Of a stretch of 53,592 bases of DNA, positions 1 to 7,824 are shown one piece after another. Location of the stretch: contig VBOW01000067.1 in the NCBI GenBank assembly GCA_005893275.1, positions 1-53,592 of the forward strand, written 5' to 3'. The DNA comes from Candidatus Eisenbacteria bacterium (GTDB lineage Bacteria > Eisenbacteria > RBG-16-71-46 > SZUA-252). Position numbers and translations under genes: made by a program. Each line of letters starts with the position of its first letter. The stretch's first letter is position 1. Under the pieces are notes generated by a model. The model saw only the letters and a list, made by a program, of their open reading frames with translations. It searched no databases and was not told where the DNA came from.

Positions 1-61
1 CCTGCTCGCGCAGGCGGCGCGACATCTCGACCGGATCAGGCGTCACTTTTCCGGACCCCAT
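1..61 (-). CDS. Possible 5' end of an unidentified gene running off the left edge
   Basis: On the minus strand an ATG at 61 opens a frame that stays open for all 20 codons to the window edge (begins MGSGKVTPDP, continues VEMSRRLREQ). GAGG at 77-80 lies about 15 nt upstream; the GTG directly before the ATG (62-64) is an alternative start with better spacing. The composition looks protein-like, but the fragment is far too short to identify. It could also be chance. Confidence 0.35.
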   Translation of the reverse strand, partial: MGSGKVTPDPVEMSRRLREQ

Positions 62-251
62 CACGCCAGAGAAATACCTCAAAATGCGCGCGATACCAAG
101 CGTGGAAGGCGTAGTGCCGCGCGGGGGGGCGGGCGGCGGATTAGGGGTTCATCGCGGGAGGCCTCGTGCTGGGGGGATCTGAAGAGCGGCTGATGGCCAC
201 GGAAATACCACGATTCCACGCCGCCGCGGCGACGCGGCGCACTGGATCCTA

Positions 252-284
252 AGGGGGCGCGATCTCCTATCCACCGCGCCCCCT
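252..284 (-). terminator. Perfect 10-bp inverted repeat downstream of the secreted Asp-box gene
   Basis: AGGGGGCGCG (252-261) pairs perfectly with CGCGCCCCCT (275-284) around a 13-nt loop. It lies 35 nt beyond the stop codon of the minus-strand gene ending at 319, where a terminator is expected. There is no real U-tract after the stem, so it may be a weak or Rho-assisted terminator. Confidence 0.45.
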
Positions 285-318
285 CTCCTCGACCCCCCCG
301 TGAGGCCGGACTAGCGAA

Positions 319-3300
319 CTAACGAAGAATCGCGGTCTTCTGGACCGTCTCTTTCCCGTTGGGCAATGCCACGCGATAGAAGTAGATACCGCTCGGGACC
401 CGGCGTCCGTCGGCCAATCGGCCGTCCCAGCTGATCCCGTAATTTCCGGCGGCTTGATCCTCCGCGAACGTGCGGACGAGCCGTCCCGATATGTCGTAGA
501 CGCGGATCACCACGTGTCCCGCCTGCTCCAGGGCGTATCGCATGACCGCTTGACCGTCCACGGGATCCGCTATCGCGCCGTGCGAATGCGTGTCGCCCGA
601 ATTCGGCATGGCCGCCGCCAGACGCCCCGAGGTCGCATTGGTCGTCACCACCCGAAGCGTGTACGGCATCGCCGCAGTGCTCGCGTTCACGACCGCGACC
701 GCGTAGGTTCCGGGAGCGGTCGGAATCACTTGGAGCGAGCCGGTCGGGAGAAGATTCGCCGCGTCGCCGATCAGGGCACCGAGCGGATCGAAGATCTTGA
801 GCTCGCGGCCGCCCGCCAGTTCCTCCGGAACTTCGAGCACGCCCTCGAGCAGCTGTGTCCTCTTCGTCGTCGTGACGTGCTCCACCACGATCGCGGGCGT
901 CCCCAGGACCCCAGCGGGCGCGGTTCCGGTAAATGTGATCGTATTCTCGGTCGGATTGCCCGCGCCCGACCCGGCCCCTCCGGTGATGACGAAGCCGTCC
1001 ACGTAAAGCATGTCGCCCGGGCTGCTGGCGTCGTTCATTGCGTTGAGCCGGAAGATGTGTGCCCCGGCGGAGGTGGGGAAGCTCACGAACTCTCCGAAAG
1101 TCAGGTCATTCTTTCCGGACTGATCCGGATGCAAAGGATCGGAAGGCGGGCGGTTGAAGCTCACGATCCCCCTCGATGTTCCGTCGATCAGGACCTCCGC
1201 GTTCCCGCCGCGTGGCCCCCGCGCGATTTCGAGATCCACCTGCGTTCCCGTGTAGTGGAATTCGAGGTAGGCCCGCGGGTTTTTCTTGTTCGCGCCGACG
1301 TTGCGGCAGTAGTGGCCGTCGGTGGCGCGAACATCATCGATATCGTGCCAGCCGCCAGACTGCGTGACGGCGGGATCGTGGCAATCGAGCTCGGTCACCC
1401 CCGTGCTGCTCCCGAGCGGGCGGTTGACTCCTTTGGTGAAGAAACAGATGGCCGCGGTTGATGGCGGATTCACGCCGTTGATGATGTCCGCTTCATAGAT
1501 GATGTTCGGGAAACCCTCGTTGTCGACGGTCAGCGAAGAATATTCCGCAAGCTCCCGGGTGCCGTTCGGGCAGCCCAATCCGCGGAGGCAGATCTGGCCC
1601 TTGTGAACGACCCCTCCGCCCTGCTTGCTCGCCACGTCGATATAAATGTCCGGCTTGTCAGCCAGGGCGTTTTCGACCTGCGCGTAGATGAGCTTCCACG
1701 GCACCTGGTCCGTCTCGAAGGCCGGCGTGTCGGGATCGCCCGCTACGTCGGTTCCGTACCAGATCACCGCGACCTTCCCGGCCGCGCCGCCGTGGACCCA
1801 CGGCAGCACGCACGTGCGCGTGAACTCGAAACCGGCGACCCCAGGCGCGTTGAGCGGAACGGGTTTGGTCCAGCTCACGGCCAGGGTCGGATTCGCGCCT
1901 GCTGGGCAGCTCATGAGGAAGATGTCGTGCCGGTCGGAAAAGACAATATGGATGTTATCGCCCTGGTCCACGGTCATGATCGGGAACCGGTTGCTCGTCG
2001 TGCGCGCTCCGGCGCCGTGGAAGATGAGGCCGGTGTCGAATGTGTTCGGCGCGAAGACCGGCGCGTCCATCGTGCCGACCGGGATGTTCGCGGGACCGGC
2101 CGCGGGATACTTGGGAGTGCGCCACACGTAAAGATCACGCTTGTTCCGGCTCACGAAGGTTCCGAGCATCGTTCCGTCGCTCTGGAGCGCGCTGTTCCCT
2201 CCGACGTCGTCCCCCACGCCCGTGGCCGGATCCTGAACGAAAGAGCCTTTCGGCCACGTCGCCCCTCCGTCGTCCGACTGGGCCACATAGATGTCGTGCT
2301 GGCCGAGTTCGGCCTGGGCGAGCTTCCGGAGGCTCATGTAGACGGTCTTCTCTCCGCGCGCGACGTTCCACTGCCGGTCGAGCTGCGCGGTGGTGAAGGG
2401 GAACGGGGTCCAGTGATCACCGCGGTCCACAGAGACCGACATCGTGGCCGAGCCGAGCCAGAGGCTCGTCACGTAGACGCGCCCCGTGGACTGGATACCC
2501 GGCATGCCTGCCACCGGAGGCACGACGAAGAACGGATCGCCGAGCGCCAAGTCGACGTCGCCGCCTCCCAGCCCACCTTCCGGAGGCGGATTCGGCGTCG
2601 GGGTAGGACTCTGGGTCCCGTCCGGCTGACCCTTGAAGGTGAAGGATGTGCCCCCGTCGTCGGAACGCCAGAAGTCCACACCACCCGGCACTCCGCGGAT
2701 GGCTCCAATGTAAATCGTGCCGAAGCGGTCGATCTCGATCTCGGGCTCGAGGTCCTGGTCGATGAAGATGGGGCTCCGTTCCTGGTCGGGGAGGTTCACC
2801 TCGGGCTTGAAGCCAAAGTCGAAGTGGTTGTACGTCGCCGTCCGGAGCTCATTCGGAGGCTCGGGCGAGCCCGTCACGAGCGTGGCGGCCGCGGTGTACG
2901 ACTCGTTGACCGCACGGTAGACGAGCACCGAGATGCGATAGATGTCCGGAGCGCCGGCGAATGAAATGTGCTCCGAGTTCCCCACCGCCTGGCCGTCCAC
3001 GGCGATCTCCGTGCCGGCGCTGTTGAAGGCGTGAAGATCGAGATCGTTGAGCGGGTTCGTCCAATTGATCTGCACCGTCACCTTGTGAATCGACGCGTCC
3101 GTGCCCGTCAGGTTGAGAAGGAAGTCATCGCAGGTCGAGTTGGTGCAGTCGGCGCCGATCGGGTCGGACGTCGATTCGGTGAAGGGGCCGCCGTGCCAGG
3201 TCAGGGTCGTCGCACCGGTGGGCGACATGTCGCCGTGATCGGGGGTCGCCGCCTGGGATGCGGGTGCGAGCAGGATCGAAACGGCCAGAGCCAACGCAAA

Positions 3301-3336
3301 GACGGGGATCGGAGGAACGCGCAAGGCTGTCCGCAT
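319..3336 (-). CDS. Secreted Asp-box (sialidase-like) beta-propeller protein with FlgD-like C-terminal tail
   Basis: Predicted extracellular 1005-aa protein. Residues 1-29 form a signal peptide ending APASQA. About 60-160 looks like a PPC-type beta-sandwich. Asp-box motifs follow near 225 (SDDGGTSF), 304 (SVDRGDHW) and 355 (SDDGGATW), as in sialidase or BNR beta-propellers. A further beta-rich region (about 650-790) may bind carbohydrate. The last 90 residues are a FlgD-type Ig-like tail (VYDISGRLVR, PSGIYFYRV, ending KTAILR), the kind linked to export or surface attachment in FCB bacteria. No catalytic sialidase residues can be assigned by eye, so substrate and enzyme activity are unknown. 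The ATG at 3336 is preceded by GGAGG. The gene stands alone, flanked by terminator-like hairpins. Confidence 0.85.
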   Translation of the reverse strand: MRTALRVPPIPVFALALAVSILLAPASQAATPDHGDMSPTGATTLTWHGGPFTESTSDPIGADCTNSTCDDFLLNLTGTDASIHKVTVQINWTNPLNDLDLHAFNSAGTEIAVDGQAVGNSEHISFAGAPDIYRISVLVYRAVNESYTAAATLVTGSPEPPNELRTATYNHFDFGFKPEVNLPDQERSPIFIDQDLEPEIEIDRFGTIYIGAIRGVPGGVDFWRSDDGGTSFTFKGQPDGTQSPTPTPNPPPEGGLGGGDVDLALGDPFFVVPPVAGMPGIQSTGRVYVTSLWLGSATMSVSVDRGDHWTPFPFTTAQLDRQWNVARGEKTVYMSLRKLAQAELGQHDIYVAQSDDGGATWPKGSFVQDPATGVGDDVGGNSALQSDGTMLGTFVSRNKRDLYVWRTPKYPAAGPANIPVGTMDAPVFAPNTFDTGLIFHGAGARTTSNRFPIMTVDQGDNIHIVFSDRHDIFLMSCPAGANPTLAVSWTKPVPLNAPGVAGFEFTRTCVLPWVHGGAAGKVAVIWYGTDVAGDPDTPAFETDQVPWKLIYAQVENALADKPDIYIDVASKQGGGVVHKGQICLRGLGCPNGTRELAEYSSLTVDNEGFPNIIYEADIINGVNPPSTAAICFFTKGVNRPLGSSTGVTELDCHDPAVTQSGGWHDIDDVRATDGHYCRNVGANKKNPRAYLEFHYTGTQVDLEIARGPRGGNAEVLIDGTSRGIVSFNRPPSDPLHPDQSGKNDLTFGEFVSFPTSAGAHIFRLNAMNDASSPGDMLYVDGFVITGGAGSGAGNPTENTITFTGTAPAGVLGTPAIVVEHVTTTKRTQLLEGVLEVPEELAGGRELKIFDPLGALIGDAANLLPTGSLQVIPTAPGTYAVAVVNASTAAMPYTLRVVTTNATSGRLAAAMPNSGDTHSHGAIADPVDGQAVMRYALEQAGHVVIRVYDISGRLVRTFAEDQAAGNYGISWDGRLADGRRVPSGIYFYRVALPNGKETVQKTAILR

Positions 3337-3448
3337 AGGGGGACCTCCACCGGAAAGGGTTTCCTGCCACCCGGCCGTCGGGGGCGGCCTTCAAAGGCAT
3401 AGAAATTCTACTGAGGCCGGGAGAGGCAAACCTATCGGCGTGCTTCGG

Positions 3449-3493
3449 AAAAACGTGTAGGAGGACGGAGCCGGGGTTGTCGGCGTCCGTCCT
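3449..3493 (-). terminator. Intrinsic terminator after the small membrane protein gene
   Basis: AGGACGGA+GCC (3462-3472) pairs with GGC+TCCGTCCT (3482-3493, one bulged base) around a 9-nt loop. On the minus strand the hairpin is followed about 8 nt later by five T residues (3449-3453). It lies 45 nt past the stop codon at 3538 and separates that gene from the secreted-protein gene. Confidence 0.55.
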
Positions 3494-3537
3494 ACGCCAC
3501 TCTAACGGGGAGGGCGGATCAAGGATCCGTCGTCGCG

Positions 3538-4098
3538 CTACTTAGGCCACAGCCACCCGAACACTCCCGCGGTCAGGAGGCCGTACACCAACCCGTCGAG
3601 GGTGCTCTTGATCGTTGTGCTCCACTTCTGCTTGTACCAGATCGAATTCTGCCAGAGCGCGATCGAATAGGCGATGAATGCGGTGCAGCCGGCGAAACGA
3701 AAAACCGAAAGGTAGGGCGCGCCGGGCGCGAGCGCGCGGCCGGTGACATAGGCCGCGAAGACGCTTACGAGGACGAGATACAGAAACCACTGCGCCAGGC
3801 TCGTGCCCATGTTCACCGCGCCAGGACCGAAGACCGTCATCACCACGACCGGCCCCTTCTGAATCTTCTCCTTGAACTCAGGCGACTTCATTCCCTCGGG
3901 GCCACCCGCGTGGGGAATCATGTAATCGCCGGGAGGGACGTTGAACTTTCGCAAGGCCCCCTGAACCTCGTCCTCGGACGGAACCTTGGCGAAATCGCTC
4001 CGGTGGTAGGGGAGCAGCATGTGGATTAGCCAGCTCGCGAAGAACACGACGACCGCGGAGAGCAGGACCGGAAGCCAGAGCGACGGGATCGATACCAT
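3538..4098 (-). CDS. Conserved-looking membrane protein, about 4 TM segments, function unknown
   Basis: 186 aa. One TM helix at residues 5-27 (LWLPVLLSAVVVFFASWLIH) is followed by a soluble loop (about 35-85) with the short motif PPGDYMIPHAGG. Three more hydrophobic segments follow (about 85-110, 115-140, 160-182), ending FGWLWPK. The frame extends further upstream, but the ATG at 4098 has a strong Shine-Dalgarno (AGGAGGTGAAG) directly before it and starts at the first TM helix, so it is preferred. I do not recognise the family. It is divergent from the FlgD-tailed gene at 4276 across about 180 nt. Confidence 0.75.
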   Translation of the reverse strand: MVSIPSLWLPVLLSAVVVFFASWLIHMLLPYHRSDFAKVPSEDEVQGALRKFNVPPGDYMIPHAGGPEGMKSPEFKEKIQKGPVVVMTVFGPGAVNMGTSLAQWFLYLVLVSVFAAYVTGRALAPGAPYLSVFRFAGCTAFIAYSIALWQNSIWYKQKWSTTIKSTLDGLVYGLLTAGVFGWLWPK

Positions 4099-4275
4099 CT
4101 TCACCTCCTGGTGAGGCGGTGGACCTCGACTCCATGACCGGCGGATACTAGAGGAGATTCGCCCGCCGGGGAGAGTGAATCTCGGCGCCACAGCAACTCG
4201 TGCTATCCTCTCCGCGGCACCGCGCGTCCGGCCCGTCTCCCCCCGCCGGCCGTGGCACATTTTGGGAGGTACGTC

Positions 4276-5229
4276 ATGCGCTCGCGCCCGCTATTCGTCC
4301 CCTTCGGTTCCGGCTTCCGCGCCCGTCTCGCGCTCCTGCCCCTGCTCGCGCTACTCCACTCTGCGCCGGCCCACGCCGCGTTCCATCTGAATGAATTCAC
4401 CAAGGTGATGGTGGGACTCAACGGGAACAATACGATCCAGGCGGTCGAGCTGAAGATGCTCGCGGGCGGCGAGAACCTCGTCGGCGGCATGTCGATCAAG
4501 GTGTACAACGCCGCCGGAATGCAGGTCGACTCGCTGGGTTCCTTCGCTGGGTCGGTTCCGAACGGGGTCGCCGGGCGAAATATTCTCTGCGCGACGGAGA
4601 ACTTCTCCGCGGCCTTCGGAATCACGCCCGATCTCCTCATCAAACCGGGCCTGCTTGTCGGGACGGGCCAGGTCTCGTTCGAGAAGCCCACATGCTTTGC
4701 CAACGCGGTGGGCTACGGCTCGGTCACGACCCCAAAAAACGGAACCACGTCGGCCTCGGCGCTCCCGGCCGATTTCGCCATGGCGCTCGTGCGCACGATC
4801 GATGACGGCACGGCGGTCTTCTGCCCGCTCAGCGAGGATGCGGCCGCCCGCTTCCAGCTCGCATCCGGCAGCAGCGCGAGTCCGATCACGTTCACGAACA
4901 ACTCGGGAGCTTCGGTGAACGTGTTTCCGACCGCCTCGGGGGTTGACGGGACTCCCCCGGGCCAGGCCGCGCTCCGTGTCTACCCGAACCCCTTCAACAC
5001 CGGAGCGAGGATCGTGGCCCCGGGATATGGCTATCTCTCGGTCTACGACATCCGAGGGCGCATGGTTCGAAGCTGGGGATCGCCGTTCGTGAGCCCCGCC
5101 GTTGTGGGACCCATGCAGCTGGACTGGAACGGCACCGACGCTGCGGGGCATCGCCTCCCGTCCGGCATTTACTTCGTCCAATACGGTCTGAGCCCCCAAG
5201 ACCGCGCCCGGGTTGTCCTTCTCCGCTGA
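4276..5229 (+). CDS. Secreted protein with lamin-tail-like N-terminal domain and FlgD-like C-terminal tail
   Basis: 317 aa. A signal peptide covers residues 1-35 (arginine-rich start, hydrophobic LLPLLALLHSAPAHA). Residues 36-140 begin HLNEFTKVMVG and resemble a lamin-tail or similar beta-sandwich; this is a weak assignment. A low-complexity linker leads to a FlgD-type tail at about 235-317 (VYPNPFN, VYDIRGRMVR, PSGIYFVQYG, ending ARVVLLR). The ATG at 4276 is chosen over an upstream in-frame start because GGGAGG lies 6 nt before it and the signal peptide begins there. Surface location is inferred from the tail. No enzyme motif is visible. Confidence 0.8.
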   Translation: MRSRPLFVPFGSGFRARLALLPLLALLHSAPAHAAFHLNEFTKVMVGLNGNNTIQAVELKMLAGGENLVGGMSIKVYNAAGMQVDSLGSFAGSVPNGVAGRNILCATENFSAAFGITPDLLIKPGLLVGTGQVSFEKPTCFANAVGYGSVTTPKNGTTSASALPADFAMALVRTIDDGTAVFCPLSEDAAARFQLASGSSASPITFTNNSGASVNVFPTASGVDGTPPGQAALRVYPNPFNTGARIVAPGYGYLSVYDIRGRMVRSWGSPFVSPAVVGPMQLDWNGTDAAGHRLPSGIYFVQYGLSPQDRARVVLLR

Positions 5230-5230
5230 C

Positions 5231-5698
5231 ATGGGCTTCGGATCGGTGCCGGACCGCGCCTGGGCGATTCTGTTTGCCCGGCTCGTCCTCGGGCTGATCT
5301 TTGGGATGTCGGGCTGGGGAAAGCTTTTCCAGATGGGGGCGACGGCGCATGCCCTTCGATACTTCGTGGATCCCTATGCGTCGAGCTGGATCCCGACGTG
5401 GCTCCTCTGGGGGTTGGGGCTTGCGATCCCCTATGTTGAATTTGCCGCCGGATGGCTGCTCGTCGCCGGGCTCCTCGTCCGCCCGGCGCTCTTGGCGCTA
5501 GGGGCAATCCTTGTAATCGTGACCTACGGCCACTTGCTGAAAGATTTCCTCTATGAATTTCACACCCACGTCATCCCCAGGCTGGCCCTCTTGGTCTTCC
5601 TGCTCGCCATGCCGCGCGGCGACGACGCTCTCTCCCTCGATCATCTGTTACGCCGCGGGGTTGAGGTAGAGCCCTCCCCGACGACCCCGCTCCGTTAA
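5231..5698 (+). CDS. DoxX family membrane protein
   Basis: 155 aa with four predicted TM helices. The opening (WAILFARLVLGLIFGMSGWGKL) is the DoxX signature: an arginine in the first helix, then a G-kF pattern. DoxX proteins are small inner-membrane proteins linked to redox or thiol stress; the exact role here is unknown. ATG 5231 lies 2 nt after the TGA of the previous gene; a TTG at 5213 in the same frame is possible but less likely. It may be co-transcribed with the secreted protein gene upstream. The C-terminus is short and charged. Confidence 0.8.
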   Translation: MGFGSVPDRAWAILFARLVLGLIFGMSGWGKLFQMGATAHALRYFVDPYASSWIPTWLLWGLGLAIPYVEFAAGWLLVAGLLVRPALLALGAILVIVTYGHLLKDFLYEFHTHVIPRLALLVFLLAMPRGDDALSLDHLLRRGVEVEPSPTTPLR

Positions 5699-5708
5699 CA
5701 TCCCGTTA
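5692..5708 (+). promoter_or_regulatory. Direct repeat CCGTTA, 11-bp period: candidate OmpR-type operator
   Basis: CCGTTA occurs at 5692-5697 and again at 5703-5708, exactly one helical turn apart. That is the usual spacing of tandem half-sites bound by OmpR/PhoB regulators. It lies 80-97 nt before the GTG start of the OmpR-type regulator gene, and its first copy overlaps the doxX stop codon. Autoregulation of the efflux operon is the natural inference. Two 6-mers can match by chance. Confidence 0.35.
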
Positions 5709-5788
5709 GGGTTCTAGGCCGAAGGTTGTGTCCTACGGTGGAAACCCTTCGCGGCGGCCCGATCGCACGCCCACAAAGAGGCCCCAAG

Positions 5789-6463
5789 GTGCACATTCTT
5801 CTCATCGAGGATAGTTCTCCGACGCGCGACCTCGTGCGGCGCTCCCTCCAGGAGAGGGGCCATCGGTTGACCACGGCCGCTCGCGTTTCGAGCGGGCGGG
5901 CGGCGGCCATGGCAGAGCGGTTCGACGTCATCGTGATCGACATCATGCTCCCCGACGGAAGCGGCCTCGACCTGTGTGAGGAGCTTCGGGACCACGGCAT
6001 CGAGACACCCATCTTGTTTCTCACAGCTCGGGGCGAGGTCTCGGATCGCATCGCGGGTCTCGAAGCTGGTGCGGATGACTACATGCGGAAGCCCTTCGCC
6101 CTTGCCGAGCTCCAGGCGAGGTTACAAGCCCTCGGCCGCCGAGGGGGCCACATCGCGCCATCCCGCCTCGAGTGGGCAGGCGGGTCCATTGACTTCCGGG
6201 CGCGCCGGCTCACGACCTCCGCCGGTGAAATTCCGCTCACCGCCAGGGAGTGGAAGGTCCTCGAGGTCCTGGCCGCGCGCGCCGGACGGGTCGTTTCCCG
6301 CGATGAGCTGCTTGAATCGGCATGGGGTGAAACCGGTTCGCGGGCATCGGAGAGCCTCGACGTGATCATGAGCCGGCTTCGGCGAAAGCTCGGACCCCGG
6401 GATGGACGCGACTGGATCCGCACCGTTCGGGGTGAGGGGTACGCGCTGGACTCGCCACCATGA
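5789..6463 (+). CDS. OmpR-family response regulator of the efflux operon
   Basis: 224 aa. The receiver domain spans residues 1-115: acidic pair in LLIED, phospho-acceptor Asp51 (VIVIDIMLPDG), switch Thr in LFLTARG, Lys in DYMRKPF. A winged-helix DNA-binding domain spans about 125-220 (LTAREWKVLEVLA, RTVRGEGYAL). The GTG at 5789 is preferred because the protein then begins directly with the first receiver strand and AAAGAGG lies about 8 nt upstream. Its stop overlaps the kinase ATG (ATGA), so the two are translationally coupled. It probably controls the downstream TolC-adaptor-RND genes. Confidence 0.9.
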   Translation: MHILLIEDSSPTRDLVRRSLQERGHRLTTAARVSSGRAAAMAERFDVIVIDIMLPDGSGLDLCEELRDHGIETPILFLTARGEVSDRIAGLEAGADDYMRKPFALAELQARLQALGRRGGHIAPSRLEWAGGSIDFRARRLTTSAGEIPLTAREWKVLEVLAARAGRVVSRDELLESAWGETGSRASESLDVIMSRLRRKLGPRDGRDWIRTVRGEGYALDSPP

Positions 6464-7824
6464 CTCGGCGTTCGATCGCGGGCCGGGTGACGCTGCTGCT
6501 CCAGGCCGTCGCGGTTGTGGCTGTTCTTGCATTCGCGGCCGCGTCGCTGTGGTTCACGGCGCGGGCCCTCCGCGTCGAGGAGGTGCGACTCCTGCGCGAG
6601 ATGGCGCGTCGAGTGGCCGCCGGTATCGACGACGAGCTTCACGAGGCGGGTGGGCTCAAGAGAGCGGCCGAGGACGCGCTGGCGGGGGAAGCATCCGGCG
6701 AAGTCCGCATCGATGTCTTCGATCCGAACGGCAGGCTCATGGCCTCGACGCGGCACCTCGGCTCCCCATCGCTCGCCCTTCCCTTGCCAGCGCCGGGCAG
6801 CGTGGATCGGCTCAAGGGACACGTCCGCGCGGCCGTCCTGACCGGCACAGGTGCGCGAGTGGTGGCGTCGATTTCAGGCCGGAGCCATGAAGCGACCATG
6901 CGCGCGCTCACGGAGGCAATCACGGCAACCGCGCTGCCGCTGCTGGTGCTCACCGTGCTCGTGAGCCGCCGAATGGTGCGCAGGGCCTTGCAGCCGCTGA
7001 CGCTCATGGCGGAACGGGCGCGGGAGGCATCGGTGGAGTCCGGGGTGCGCTCCCTGGGCGGCCCGATCGGCATCGAGGAGGTGGATCGGCTGCAAGAATC
7101 GATCAACCGTTTACTCGAGCTGCTGGACGATCACCTGCAGGCCGAGCGTCGGTTCACGGCCGATGCCTCGCATGAGCTCCTGACCCCCCTGACGGTGATC
7201 TCGGGGGAGCTGGAGCTTGCGCTCGCGAGCCCGAGTCTGCCACCGAATGTCGCGTCTGGGATCCGCAGGGCAGCCGACCAAATGCAGGCGTTGCGAGACC
7301 TGGTGGAGGCATTGCTGCTGCTCCGTCGCGTTTCGGTCGGCGCGCCGGCGAAAAGAAATGGATTCGAGCCGGTCAATCTTACCGACCTGGCCACGCGGGC
7401 GCTTCAAAACGCGCGTGACGAGCACCCTGACCGCACCGCGGATATCTCGCTCGATGCGCCGGACGAGGTCATGGTGTCGGGCCATGAGGCACTCCTCGCC
7501 TCGGCTGTTCGCAACCTCGTGGACAACGCGGTCAAGTTCACAGTCCCCGGGAAGCATGTCGGCATCGCGCTCCAGAATCACGATGGCTCGGCGGTCGTGA
7601 TCGTGGACGATGCCGGGGATGGCATCCCTGCCGGCGACAGGGAGCGAGTCTTCGACCCGTTCTACAGGGGGGCCGAGGCGAGGACCCGGGATGTAGGGTT
7701 CGGCCTCGGGCTGCCCATTATCCGACAGGTCGCGCGTGCCCACGGCGGGGAGGTCATCGTTGAGGACTCCCCGGCGGGTGGCGCGCGATTCACGATGACC
7801 CTTCCGGCATGGCAACCCAATTGA
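6460..7824 (+). CDS. Sensor histidine kinase paired with the OmpR-type regulator
   Basis: 454 aa inner-membrane kinase. TM1 is at about 10-33 and TM2 at about 152-172, with a roughly 115-residue periplasmic sensor loop between. HAMP is at about 172-225. The HisKA H-box holds His238 in ASHELLTPLT; the usual Arg of HELRTPL is Leu here. The HATPase has the N box (NLVDNAVKF), G1 (VDDAGDGIP), F box (FDPFYRG) and G2 (GFGLGLPI), so catalysis looks intact. It overlaps the regulator by 4 nt and the TolC-like gene by 16 nt. The architecture matches CusS/CzcS-type metal sensors and envelope sensors. No clustered His/Met metal ligands stand out, so the signal is unknown. Confidence 0.9.
   Translation: MTRRSIAGRVTLLLQAVAVVAVLAFAAASLWFTARALRVEEVRLLREMARRVAAGIDDELHEAGGLKRAAEDALAGEASGEVRIDVFDPNGRLMASTRHLGSPSLALPLPAPGSVDRLKGHVRAAVLTGTGARVVASISGRSHEATMRALTEAITATALPLLVLTVLVSRRMVRRALQPLTLMAERAREASVESGVRSLGGPIGIEEVDRLQESINRLLELLDDHLQAERRFTADASHELLTPLTVISGELELALASPSLPPNVASGIRRAADQMQALRDLVEALLLLRRVSVGAPAKRNGFEPVNLTDLATRALQNARDEHPDRTADISLDAPDEVMVSGHEALLASAVRNLVDNAVKFTVPGKHVGIALQNHDGSAVVIVDDAGDGIPAGDRERVFDPFYRGAEARTRDVGFGLGLPIIRQVARAHGGEVIVEDSPAGGARFTMTLPAWQPN

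Noticed and set aside
1603-2964. Long plus-strand open frame (453 codons) opposite the secreted Asp-box gene
   Set aside because: Arginine/histidine-rich and of low complexity, with no domain pattern; it is the antisense shadow of a gene with clear Asp boxes and FlgD tail.
6460-7824. Kinase inactivation because the H-box reads HELLTPL instead of HELRTPL
   Set aside because: The phospho-accepting His238, the following Glu and all ATPase boxes are intact; Leu at this position is a tolerable variation.
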